A DNA stretch of 64,000 nucleotides from Gentiana macrophylla (Eukaryota; Streptophyta; Magnoliopsida; Gentianales; Gentianaceae): the NCBI GenBank assembly GCA_026214975.1, contig CM047815.1, positions 64,673,852-64,737,851 of the forward strand, written 5' to 3'. Position 1 is the stretch's first letter; each line of letters starts with the position of its first letter. The notes below the pieces were generated by a model. That model saw only the letters and a program-made list of their open reading frames with translations. It did no database searches and was not told where the DNA came from. Shown one piece after another: positions 43,100 to 53,948 of the stretch. The translations under genes were made by a program, and so were the position numbers.

Positions 43100-44221
43100 A
43101 TGAAGGAGAATAATAGGGATGTGAACAAGGAATTGAAAGATATGAGAAACGCTCATGTAAACTTGCAAGCTATGGTAAGAAACTTGGAGACGCAAATAGG
43201 GCAAGTGAATCCTAAGCAAGTGAATGCCATTTTTACTAGAAGTGGAAAAGCTATGGGTAGCGATGTTGAGGTTCCCGAAGTTCAGAAGAAGGAAACAATG
43301 GAGAAGAATAAAGATAAAGATGAAGATTGGGTGGTGATCGATGAGGAGCAAGAAGAGGAGGAGATAGAGGAAGAGTTGGAGAAGCCTAGTACGGCACCAG
43401 AGAATCAAGCAGACACGACACGGGAAGGTATGACCAACTCAGGTATGAATTCTTTGAATAAACCTTTTGATTTATCTAAGTTACCTTACCTCCCTCATGG
43501 ACCTACTAAGACTACTATTTCTAAAAAGCAAAACATGTTTCTTGATATTTTAAGAAAAGTTGAGATAAATATCTCACTTGTCGATGCGCTAATGAACATG
43601 CCATCATATATTAAATTTTTAAAAGGGATTTTGTCGAATAAAGCTAAAATGGAGAAAATTATTTGCTTAAATGAGGAGTGTTATGCCATTTTTCAGAATA
43701 AGTTGCCCCCTAAGTTGAAAGATCCGGGTAGTTTTTCCATTCCTTGCACTATAGGCTGGATGTTATTTCCTAAGGTGTTGTGTGACTTAGGTTCAAGTGT
43801 AAGCCTGATGCCTAGGATGATTTTTGAGAGTTTGGGGGTAGGTGAGCTAAAACGAACTAATATGACCCTACAGATGGCGGATAGGTCGATTAGGCGCCCC
43901 ATGGGAGTTGTAGAAGATGTTTTTGTTCAAGTAGGTAAACTGGTCTTTCCAGTTGATTTCGTAGTGTTGGCCATGGAGGAAGATAGTCAGACCCCAAGTT
44001 TATTAGGAAGACCATTTTTGGCCACGGGTAGGACTTTACTTGATGTGCAGAAATGGGAGATTACCATGAGAGCGGGTGATGAGACTGTGACCTTCAATGT
44101 CTACAAGATTATTAAGCACCCGGGAAATGATTGGGGTAGCTATGAGGAAGTCCAAAGGCTAGAATTTTTTGAGGAAACCCCTATGAGTTATGAGGCACCC
44201 AACGGGGGAGTGAGTAGTTAG
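43100..44221 (+). CDS. Athila-like gag end and aspartic protease
   Basis: The longest open frame of this element, 373 residues. It opens with a coiled-coil-like stretch and NAIFTRSGKAM, which marks the gag end. An acidic linker (EEQEEEEIEEELEK, about residues 80-95) follows, then FDLSKLPYLPHGPTK. The protease part has VLCDLGSSVSLMP, where D-L-G-S replaces the usual D-L-G-A, then MTLQMADRSIRRPMGVVED and SLLGRPFLATGRTL as flap and core. It ends at 44221 with no RT following. The first methionine is internal to gag-protease, not a verified start. Retention of an open protease without RT suggests recent purifying use or youth. Confidence 0.75.
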   Translation: MKENNRDVNKELKDMRNAHVNLQAMVRNLETQIGQVNPKQVNAIFTRSGKAMGSDVEVPEVQKKETMEKNKDKDEDWVVIDEEQEEEEIEEELEKPSTAPENQADTTREGMTNSGMNSLNKPFDLSKLPYLPHGPTKTTISKKQNMFLDILRKVEINISLVDALMNMPSYIKFLKGILSNKAKMEKIICLNEECYAIFQNKLPPKLKDPGSFSIPCTIGWMLFPKVLCDLGSSVSLMPRMIFESLGVGELKRTNMTLQMADRSIRRPMGVVEDVFVQVGKLVFPVDFVVLAMEEDSQTPSLLGRPFLATGRTLLDVQKWEITMRAGDETVTFNVYKIIKHPGNDWGSYEEVQRLEFFEETPMSYEAPNGGVSS

Positions 44222-45776
44222 AGTGTCCCTAGGATGGAGGTTGAGCTGAATGTAAAATTTGGGGGATACGAGTCTTGCCGAAGACTATAAACTGGGCAAC
44301 CTATCTTGTTTTTTAAATTCAATAAGTCGAGCTAACGACAATAAACACAAGCGCTTATGAGAGGCAACCCACATTTTTTTTCTTTAGGTTTCTAGGTTTG
44401 TTTTTTAGGAGTGTGATGAAAATTTGACCTCGCATTTCGAATTCCGTTTCATGCTTTGTGATAATCCATATTTTATATGCTTTATACATCTCCATACTTG
44501 TGCTCACTTAAGGTTTTGGCCTTTGGTCATAGCAGAATCTTTGTTTCTTTGATGTGATTCCACAGGTACCCTGGGAGATACATTGGCGGTTAACATTTTG
44601 CATGGTTGCGTCCTGTTGCCGGTTCAGCTAAGTCTTTCTTTCTTCCACTTTATCACTCATGCACTGAGGACGGTGTTCGGTTTTAAGTGGGGGGTGGTGG
44701 ACTAAGCTTCACTTTAATACCATGTGCTTTAATTTTATGCATCGAATATGTTATATGCTTGGTGTTTGGTCCTCATTGAGTCAGAATTGAGCCATTCTTA
44801 AAATTTCTCATGACTTTGATGTTGCGAATTATATGTGAATTCATGGTATTCATTGGTTAACTATTAGTCAATGGTTTAATGCATGCTAGTCAAACCTCTA
44901 TCTTGTTGTGGAAATGGAATTTTTATGCACATACTAGCTTTGCTTTCATGATTTGTGGTTGATTAGTGAATGATTATAGATGACTTAGACATTAATCTGT
45001 TACCCTGAACTTATCCCATAAACTTCGAGGCAAAATAGAAAGGTCAATCTTGGTAGACTAAGGGATGACGGTTCTGGCATTTCTTTGACCCGACCAGAGC
45101 CAAATAGCCGAACATGTACATAATTTCCCCAGAAACCCCTCTAAGCCTTTGTAGGGTGGTTAGACCTCTACCCGAACTTAGACATTCGTTAATTAGCCAA
45201 TAATTACCGACCCTTAGCCTTTATTTGTGGTCTACATTTCTTTGGCACCCTACGAGTGAGTTTTAATCTTATTATGGGAACACTTGCTAGCACAAGTGTG
45301 GGGTGGTGAAGATGTGTATCCGAGTATGGTGTTGGTGGATCTTTGATATTACGAATGAGAAGGGGTGGCAAAGTGTTGGTGTTTGGTTCAAGAAGAAAAA
45401 ATAAACAATCAAAAGAAAAAAGAAAAAAATTGAATAAAGTTGAGTCAAGAAATGTGAAGGAGAGTTTTCAAGTTAATATTTCCAATGTAATACATGGCGA
45501 TGGGATGAAGTAAATTGGAGTGGGTGTTCTAGAATTCTTGGTTAGCTTGTTTTTGGTAACAACTATTTTTGCAAGCTATCTTGGAGTTTTATCTTGGTGG
45601 CCACCGTTTTTGCATCTTACTCCTGTTTATGATACGGTGTTGGAAGGAGGTGAGCTATGAGTTAAGTGTAAGACGTTTTGATTAGACTCACTCGTTTTTC
45701 TCTTTCGATATTCCTTTATTCCTTTCGTTTAGCCCCGTCCCTAGCCTAACATTACAACCGTGCAAGTCCTGCCTGA
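44222..45776 (+). other. 3' non-coding part of the gag-protease element
   Basis: No frame. GAGGACGGTGTTCGG followed by AAGTGGGGGGTGG (44656-44697) resembles the GAGGAC-AAGTGGGGGG motif of Athila-type 3' regions and may be a secondary polypurine tract. Confidence 0.5.
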
Positions 45777-45781
45777 CCTTA
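45777..45781. repeat. Target duplication CCTTA, left
   Basis: CCTTA before the LTR at 45782; repeated at 52037-52041. Confidence 0.88.
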
Positions 45782-46545
45782 TGTTCAGGGTCAATTTGTA
45801 GTGTTTTTAATGATATATTTTACATCAATTTCCCCCATATATGGATGTTTTTCATAGAAATCGAGCTTATAATCGATTAATTGAGTAAATAGTGTTTTTA
45901 ATAGGTTAATTGCAAAATGTAACGATTTATGTGCTTAAATTGTGATTTTATGTTATTTTGGGATTGTGTTACGCTTTGGTATATTTTCCTATGTTATAGA
46001 TACATATTTTGGCATGCAAGAGGATTAAATGATGAGGTTTTGCATGGAAGAGAAGTGAAATGGAAGGAAGATGGAGATAAAGCTTGGAATGAAGCTTTCA
46101 AGCAGCCGAACTTCCGATGCAGTTATTGATATGATATACACTGATTTGACTCTCGACCTCAAGAGAAGATTTGTAGGGCTTGAAGAGAGGATTCTACAGG
46201 ATTTTGAATCACTTCATTCCGACTTATGAGGCCCGAGATATGAGCGTTACAAGTTTGGATGCTGTTATGAAACTAGTGGAAAATCCCGAAACGACTGTAA
46301 TACGACGGGCTAATCAAAAAGGCGTTTTCTGAAGAAGAGTCCTTAATGAAAGTTGTATAGTTTTCCGAGAGATTTTTTATGACATTCGGATCATAATTTT
46401 TGGAGGTCTACAACTTAAGATATGAATTTTAGAAGTTTCATTCCTAAATCCAAAATTGATACAGAGCCTTCAGCCGACATAATGCAATTTCCTTAATTAA
46501 ATAGGAATTCTCCCAGCCGCATAATTTACAAAGCAGCCGCCTTAC

Positions 46546-46611
<66 letters not shown>

Positions 46612-47551
46612 TCCAACCCTAATTAATACAATTATTCCAGCTGCATAAAATCAGAGAGCAGCGGCAACTTGGCAGTCCAAGGCCGGTCACCCGAGCCTTG
46701 TGCTCGGGTGATCCGGGTTAGATTAGATGTAGTTTTTTTCTTCCGTTCGTTGATTCATGGATCAATCCGTTGTATAAACCATGTGAGTTTATTTTAATTT
46801 ATTCAATTTCTATGTTCGTTTTTCATAATCTTTAATTTATGTTGTATCTTTCTATTCGATTCATGATGCTATTATGTGAACCATATCGAAAGATTGTTTA
46901 CTAATTGGTATGTTTACAACATACGGAAGTTGAGTAACGTTAGATCACCATAGAAAGATAGGATTTTTAGCCGTTAATGATGACAAATTAATTGGTTAAT
47001 TATCTAGGTTGTTAGATTCTAAAATACGAGAGTTAACCTGAATCTACACCTTCGTTTTGTTTGAATATCGGTCTCAACATTCGAGATAGGAGAGATTGAT
47101 AAATTGAATTCACTACGAGAGTAGGATTTCATAGCTTGAGAAATAGATTCACTAAGGAATTAGGGATTTGTATCTCGTGTAAAGGTGAAACCACAATTTG
47201 AATTAAAATCATGAGATGAAATAGGATTGAAATCACTTGGTTTGTGCACTGTTTGATCCCATGTATCTTTAGTTTAGTTTAGGTTGTGTTATTTTATTTC
47301 GTAGGTTAGATTTATTTTAATTGCTCTTTCGTTTATTTTATTTGTTCTTTCGTTTATTCGTTTTTCCTAAGTAACAATTGAAAGGAATTAGTGAAATTAG
47401 ATTCAACATCCCAATTCCCTGGAGGTCGATACCCGTACTTATCCAACTTTACTAGCAACTACCCGGTATTCGGCCGGTTAGGAGGTAGTTTTGCATGGTA
47501 GTATAGGTTTATAAATTTTCTTTGTTTTATTGATGCAAAATCTCCGCAACA
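45782..47551 (+). repeat. 5' LTR of the LARD-like element, 1770 bp
   Basis: TGTTCAGGGTC ... CTCCGCAACA. It contains an (AT)n run at 46550-46608. GGTCGATACCCGTACTTATCC near the end is the Athila-type module. Confidence 0.9.
46550..46608. repeat. (AT)n microsatellite, long allele
   Basis: An unbroken AT repeat of nearly 60 bases. The partner LTR has about 40 bases at 51053-51093. It is the main length difference between the two LTRs. Confidence 0.85.
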
Positions 47552-47555
47552 AAAG

Positions 47556-47573
47556 TGGCGCCGTTGCCGGGGA
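47556..47573 (+). promoter_or_regulatory. Primer-binding site of the LARD-like element
   Basis: TGGCGCCGTTGCCGGGGA, tRNA-Asp type, four bases after the LTR. Confidence 0.85.
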
Positions 47574-48230
47574 ATAGGTGTCATGTTGAATCTAGTTGAG
47601 TTAGTTCTTTGATTTTGTTACGCTTTTTTTTCGCTTTCAATAAAAGTAGCGTCGAATAGATTGAGAGTTTTTATTTTGCCGTGTTTCATGACCGTAGGTT
47701 AAGAATGTGCAAAAGTTTTTACTCAATTTGTTTTACGTGAATCATGTGTTTATGTGTTATCTAATCTAACTCCTGTGCTGAAATTTGTCTGTAGGTCATG
47801 TGTCTGCGGCTTTGTGATGTTTTGAATTATGAGTTTCTAGGGTTTGGCTGTGTTTTGCTCACTGGTTTTTGTTGCATATTGGTTGTGTGGACGAGCGCTC
47901 AAGGTAGTGAACGCCCGTCCCAGCCTCATGAGTCAGGTGAACGAAGCGCCTGGTCTGTTGAACGGCCGCCCAATGTCGAATTTCCAGAGAACGCTGTCTG
48001 AGGGATTGAACGCTGCTCGTAAGGTTGACGAGCGCCCAACTCAAGGCCCAGTTCCGGATTTCTTCTAAATTTGATTTTTAATGCTTTATTTAGTATGGAT
48101 TGCTTTCATACGAGCTTCGTGGCTTATTCCGCTTTCCGTAGATGTCCCGAATATACATGTTTTTATTTTTCCATCTATGAATCCATGTTAAGTAATTGAT
48201 CAATTTTTATATACTTGATTCATCAATGCA
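47574..48230 (+). other. Non-coding leader of the LARD-like element
   Basis: Overlapping frames 47798-48001 and 47844-48068 have no known domain and are in the position of a lost gag. No similarity to gag could be seen. Confidence 0.5.
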
Positions 48231-48233
48231 TGT

Positions 48234-48743
48234 TATAGTTAATGTCGGTTCTCGTATACTATAAATCGCTTGTGTTTTAGTTAGTAGCTAATGTCGGTTT
48301 CCGTATGCTACATATCATGTGATGAATCTTTTAAGCTTTGAGACTTATGTGCTTCCTTGTTATTTTTATAACTCATTTGGGTAGTAACTGTCGGTTTTCC
48401 GTTGCTACGATGGAAACCTTATGAGTTATATCTGCTTAGTATAGCTAATCGTTGGTTTCCATAATGCTATCACCTTTGACGAAGTCTTAAAGCGCCGTCT
48501 ACACCGCATGTAATGAACAAGATCATCGCTGCTTATCGTAACTTTGTCATTATTTGGTAGACGCTTATTTTATACATGTCGTGTTGCAAATGAGTGGGCT
48601 AGTTTTCTTTCTTTTATTTTCTTTTATTTTTGCATATCATTTAGATGCATATCATTTAGTTGCATGTCATCTAGTTGCATTGTTTTTCTATTTTTCTTTT
48701 ATTTTTCCTGAGTGTAGTTAACTGTCGGTTTCCGTAATACTAC
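48234..48743 (+). repeat. Five hairpins with conserved loop TGTCGGTTTCCGT
   Basis: Hairpins at 48234-48263, 48284-48311, 48381-48408, 48441-48470 and 48714-48743. Each has a loop with TGTCGGTTTCCGT or a one- to three-base variant, closed by a different but self-complementary stem: TATAGT/ACTATA, GTAGC/GCTAC, GTAGTAAC/GTTGCTAC, ATAGC/GCTAT and GTAGT/ACTAC. Stem sequences change while pairing is kept. A further stem, AGCGCCGTCTAC with GTAGACGCT, spans 48491-48566. I know no named motif like this. Confidence 0.6.
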
Positions 48744-50269
48744 CTCGTTTTTATTTTAGTTTCTGCATAGGCCGTAGTCACTGTAGGGTTGTCCTCCAAA
48801 CTCGCTCAGCCTGAGCCTGTCAGAATTTATTTTTATTTATTTTATTTTTAGGATTGCATATCATGTAGATTGCATTGTAGTATATTTTCATATAGTTGCA
48901 CCTAGCCTACTCACTTTGTAGTATTTCATGTATAGTATTCAATCTTTAGTTGAGCTTAAATTTGAAATATCTCTATATCTCTTTTCCATGTGCTTTATAT
49001 ATGTGATCTTTTCTTTTTCCCGTAGACTCTTTTTGCACTAATAAAGTCTCAGAGGATATTTTTGATAGCTATTGCGCACTTTAAAGATGTATTCATTTGT
49101 CCCGTGATGCTCCACGCTTCATCGAGCTATGCAAGCAATCCTGGTTCTTGTTGGTTCCTCCGCACTGCCAAAGATCCAATCGCCTAAGTACTTTACCTTT
49201 TCTTTATTTCTGCACAACTTGAGGACAAGTTGCAATCTAAGTGTGGGGAGAGAGGATGGTTTATATGTATCTATGAGTCGCTTGCTCAATTTCTCGTTAT
49301 ACTTCTATAAAAAAGTGCTAAATTTTCAAAAATTTTGTTTAAGTCCTGAGTAACATTTCACCGGCATGCTAGTTTTATAATCTGCACCTTTAGTTGTTAT
49401 CGATGAGTCATATCATGTTCTTCGAATAGGTTTAGTAAGTCGATGCTCACTTGAACTTCATTTCACGAACCTATTAGATGAAGAGCCAAATATAGAATAG
49501 TTTCCGGTTAGTTAAAGGAAAGTTAATTCTTGATACTGAGATAACACTTATTTAGCATTAATGAAAGTTAAGAACTTGTGCTATACTCACGCTAGAATCT
49601 CAAGACCTTAGTGTTCTTGAGAACTTTGAGAGTCTTGAATGTGTTAGAAATATATTTGACCGAGAGTTTCCAAAGAGTTTGAAAAATATAAAAATATATA
49701 TATCTATAAATAATAAATGAATAGAATTTCTTTATGGGAATTTTGTTTGTAACTATCACCTCGAGTCCATTTGGATACCGCCCCAATTGGGGAGTGTGGT
49801 TTACCATGGACAAGTAAGGATTGAGTGATCTCGGGGTGACTCCTCTAATGTAGGGGAGTGTGTTATACTTTTGAGACGCGACGATAGGAAATATAAAATA
49901 TACGTTTTTTTTTGGAATTCTAAGTCAAGTTGATCTAAACCCAAGTAGAGACCGAAAAGTATTTTCTTGGTACTAAGTAAAGGAATTTAGTTGTGAGTTA
50001 GTTACTATGTTCTTGGTAATTAGTTTTTGTTAGGTAAGTCTTGTAGATAGAATGAAGTTTTCGCTTAGTTGATCGGATAATTGTTAGTGCTTGATGTATT
50101 ATATCAAGAGAGGATCGGTGGAAGTTTAGTAGGTTCTGCACACACATCACCGAGTGAGGTCGATTTGCTTTGAATACTAGCTTGTCATGATTTTGACTAT
50201 ATCTCGTGTCGTTATGTGGATTCTTGATGGTATGTTCTTGTTTTGTTTTACTCGGGACGAGCAAAAGAT
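48744..50269 (+). other. Non-coding internal part of the LARD-like element
   Basis: Contains CTTGAGGACAAGTTGCAATC followed by TAAGTGTGGGGAGAG at about 49211-49253, an internal copy of the pre-LTR motif. No genes. Confidence 0.5.
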
Positions 50270-50283
50270 AAGTGTGGGGGAGT
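50270..50283 (+). promoter_or_regulatory. Polypurine tract of the LARD-like element
   Basis: AAGTGTGGGGGAGT immediately before the 3' LTR. Confidence 0.8.
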
Positions 50284-51050
50284 TGTTCAGGGTCAATTTG
50301 TAGTGTTTTTAATGATATATTTTACATCAATTTCCCCCGTATATGGATGTTTTTCATAGAAATCGAGCTTATAATCGATTAATTGAGTAAATAGTGTTTT
50401 TAATAGGTTAATTGCAAAATGTAACGATTTATGTGCTTAAATTGTGATTTTATGTTATTTTGGGATTGTGTTACGCTTTGGTATATTTTCCTATGTTATA
50501 GATACATATTTTGGCATGCAAGAGGATTAAATGATGAGGTTTTGCATGGAAGAGAAGTGAAATGGAAGGAAGATGGAGATAAAGCTTGGAATGAAGCTTT
50601 CAAGCAGCCGAACTTCCGATGCAGTTCTTGATATGATATACACTGATTTGACTCTCGACCTCAAGAGAAGATTTGTAGGGCTTGAAGAGAGGATTCTACA
50701 GGATTTTGAATCACTTCATTCCGACTTATGAGGCCCGAGATATGAGCGTTACAAGTTTGGATGCTGTTGCGGAAACTAGTGGAAAATCCCGAAAACGACT
50801 CGTAATACGACGGGCTAATCAAAAAGGCGTTTTCTGAAGAAGAGTCCTTAATGAAAGTTGTAGATTTTTCCGAGAGATTTTTTATGACATTCGGATCATA
50901 ATTTTTGGAGGTCTACAACTTAAGATATGAATTTTAGAAGTTTCATTCCTAAATCCAAAATTGATACAGAGCCTTCAGCCGACATAATGCAATTTCCTTA
51001 ATTAAAAAGGAATTCTCCCAGCCGCATAATTTACAAAGCAGCCGCCTTAC

Positions 51051-51096
<46 letters not shown>

Positions 51097-52036
51097 TCCA
51101 ACCCTAATTAATACAATTATTCCAGCTGCATAAAATCAGAGAGCAGCGGCAACTTGGCAGTCCAAGGCCGGTCACCCGAGCCTTGTGCTCGGGTGATCCG
51201 GGTTATTAGAGATGTAGTTTTTTCTTCCGTTCGTTGATTCATGGATCAATCCGTTGTATAAACCATGTGAGTTTATTTTAATTTATTCAATTTCTATGTT
51301 CGTTTTTCATGATCTTTAATTTATGTTGTATCTTTCTATTCGATTCATGATGCTATTATGTGAACCATATCGAAAGATTGTTTACTAATTGGTATGTTTA
51401 CAACATACGGAAGTTGAGTAACGTTAGATCACCATAGAAAGATAGGATTTTTAGCCGTTAATGATGACAAATTAATTGGTTAATTATCTAGGTTGTTAGA
51501 TTCTAAAATACGAGAGTTAACCTGAATCTACACCTTCGTTTTGTTTGAATATCGGTCTCAACATTCGAGAGAGGAGAGATTGATAAATTGAATTCACTAC
51601 GAGAGTAGGATTTCATAGCTTGAGAAATAGATTCACTAAGGAATTAGGGATTTGTATCTCGTGTAAAGGTGAAACCACAATTTGAATTAAAATCATGAGA
51701 TGAAATAGGATTGAAATCACTTGGTTTGTGCACTGTTTGATCCCATGTATCTTTAGTTTAGTTTAGGTTGTGTTATTTTATTTCGTAGGTTAGATTTATT
51801 TTAATTGCTCTTTCGTTTATTTTATTTGTTCTTTCGTTTATTCGTTTTTCCTAAGTAACAATTGAAAGGAATTAGTGAAATTAGATTCAACATCCCAATT
51901 CCCTGAGGATCGATACCCGTACTTATCCAACTTTACTAGCAACTACCCGGTATTCGGCCGGTTAGGAGGTAGTTTTGCATGGTAGTATAGGTTTATAAAT
52001 TTTCTTTTGTTTTATTGATGCAAAATCTCCGCAACA
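50284..52036 (+). repeat. 3' LTR of the LARD-like element, 1753 bp
   Basis: Same ends as the partner; the shorter (AT)n tract accounts for most of the length difference. TSD CCTTA follows at 52037-52041. Confidence 0.9.
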
Positions 52037-52041
52037 CCTTA

Positions 52042-52340
52042 GTTAGCCTTGACTTGACCTCGATTAGTGGAGATGATTATTAAGTATAAGCCTATGGTGT
52101 AACGCCATTAGTCATGCATTTATAATCTTAGCCGGTTGATCGTGATTAATGATTGAGAAGCTATACACATACATTGCGTTTCCATGATAAGATAAGTTTT
52201 TGGCTCGTGTTTATTCGCTTGTTGACTAGTTTTTACTCATTAGATATTTGGTTTCCCATATGATTGCAACGTTGACATCATGATTTATTTTTGAATCGCT
52301 TGATTTGCTCGAGGGCGAGCAAACGCTAAGTGGGGGTAGT
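52042..52340 (+). other. 3' end of gag-protease element and polypurine tract
   Basis: TTGCTCGAGGGCGAGCAAACG can form a 7-bp hairpin and precedes AAGTGGGGGTAGT (52328-52340), the polypurine tract before the LTR. Confidence 0.7.
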
Positions 52341-53943
52341 TGATTAGAGTCAGCTTTGCTATAATTTTGTGTGCATTTTACCCCATATTTGTCACATATT
52401 CGATGTAATTTTGTGGTAGTTAAGTGGTTTTTATAGGCACGTTTCACCACGATTCGAATCATGAGACGAAAGACGTTTACGTCGAAATCTCGATATTTTT
52501 TGGTGATTTGTGTGTGTTTTATTGGTATTTACCACGCTTGGGTATGTTGTTTATTTTTATATAGGTATGGCGTGATAGAGGGCGTGACGAGAATCACAAC
52601 GGTACAAAAATCATCAAAAACGGAGTTCGTATGAAGAAATTGTGTGAGATTCAAGTTTGAGTGTTCGGGAAGAAAATAAATAATTGTAATAAAATCGCAG
52701 ACCGAAAACAGAATGTATCACACTTAAGGTATAACGGTGGCTGTTTTTCGTACCTCTTGTGTAAAGAAAAATATATAAAGCATCATCAATTCATGCGTAC
52801 ATTGGGAAGGAAAGGGACCCACGCCCAATTGCTGGTAATTAATGCGGCCAATGGACGCGCTGGCCATATATTTTGACGTGGAGTTCCGGAAAAATAAGAG
52901 GGTTGTAGTACTATTTAAAAACTATTTAGGTCGAAATTTTACACACAGTATTCACATCAAAATTTTATTTTCTCTGCAGTAAATTTTTCCTTCCATTAGA
53001 ATAGCTTATCTTTCTATTTTTCTGCAATTTTTCTTGAAGAACAACATCACTATATTTTTCTTTTCTTTTGCGATTGGAACACAACGAAGTGACGATTCAA
53101 TTAGTGAATTGGTTCAATCTTTTTATTGGTAATTTTACTTATATTTTTATGATGCCTATTATGTCTTTCTTTATGAATTTCGATGATTTTATTATTGTTA
53201 TTATGAGTAGCTAAATATCTGATAACTAAATTATGTGATGGAACTACGAAATTAATGCCCAAACGATGATCTAGGGATGGGCAGAGCTTAAAAATTAAAT
53301 CTTTTGAGTTGTTGTGTCCTAAAATTTGATCTTAATGCTTGAATTAAACTGATCACTTGATTCATGATTTTACACATGAACTTTATAAATGTATTTTGCG
53401 AGGGAGTGTGCGAACTAGAATTTTAGGGTTGCCATGCACGAACTAGTCGAGTTTTTCACAGCTTGTTCCTTGGTAAGGTTTTTCTTGCTAAGCCATGAAC
53501 TCGGTGGATGCGGAGCGTCTCATAGTTCTTAATCATATTAGGTCAATTAAATCCCATAGAGAGGACCGTTGAACCGAATATAGGGTAACTAGGTTGTGGT
53601 ATTAGCGCCTAGGGACCAATTTAGGATATTGCACCCACAACACATTCATTAGAAACCATTGGTTGGTTGGTAGGTTAAGTCTCGTCCCTAGTGATTCGGT
53701 AAAGGTATTGAGAGTAGTGTTCTTGGTCATAGTTTAGCTATTTCGTTTACCATATATTTTAAAGTTAGCATTTTTATCATCCTAGTTATAGATTACTTCA
53801 CCTATATTGTGCGCCTAAACTAAATACGAAATTAATTGTGATACTTGACCAATTCCTCGTGGGATACGACCTTGCTCGCCGCTATAGTGCTTTCGACCCG
53901 ATACTCTGCCGGTTAAAGTTGGACGTCACTATTTTGGCCATCA
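52341..53943 (+). repeat. 3' LTR of non-autonomous Athila-like element
   Basis: TGATTAGAGTCAGC ... TTTTGGCCATCA, 1603 bp. It is visibly more diverged from its partner than the two LTRs of the nested element are, so the insertion is older. TSD AATGA at 53944-53948. Confidence 0.88.
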
Positions 53944-53948
53944 AATGA

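Larger units (their letters stand above)
45782..52036 (+). mobile_element. Young non-coding LTR element (LARD-like)
   Basis: Two LTRs (45782-47551, 50284-52036) almost identical by eye except for an (AT)n tract, with exact TSD CCTTA, a tRNA-Asp primer site and a polypurine tract. The 2.7-kb internal region has no gag or pol; its largest frames are under 75 residues. It is thus a large non-autonomous derivative that recently moved. The sequence before the 3' LTR (CTCGGGACGAGCAAAAGATAAG) matches that of the host element at 52310-52330, tying both to one enzyme supplier. Confidence 0.88.
39574..53943 (+). mobile_element. Non-autonomous Athila-like element with gag-protease only
   Basis: LTRs at 39574-41154 and 52341-53943, exact target duplication AATGA, tRNA-Asp primer site and polypurine tract. 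Without the nested element (45782-52041) it is about 8.1 kb. It codes for gag and an Athila-type protease (to 44221) and then has only about 1.9 kb of non-coding DNA, with no RT, RNase H or integrase. It would need enzymes in trans, for example from the Athila lineage seen at 17007-27598. Confidence 0.85.

Noticed and set aside
45929..46129. 66-residue frame repeated at 50431-50631
   Set aside because: Appears twice only because it is in both LTRs of one young element; no domain and no evidence of selection.
47798..48068. Overlapping frames in the LARD-like element as a possible accessory gene
   Set aside because: Biased composition, overlapping phases, no gag or other similarity visible.
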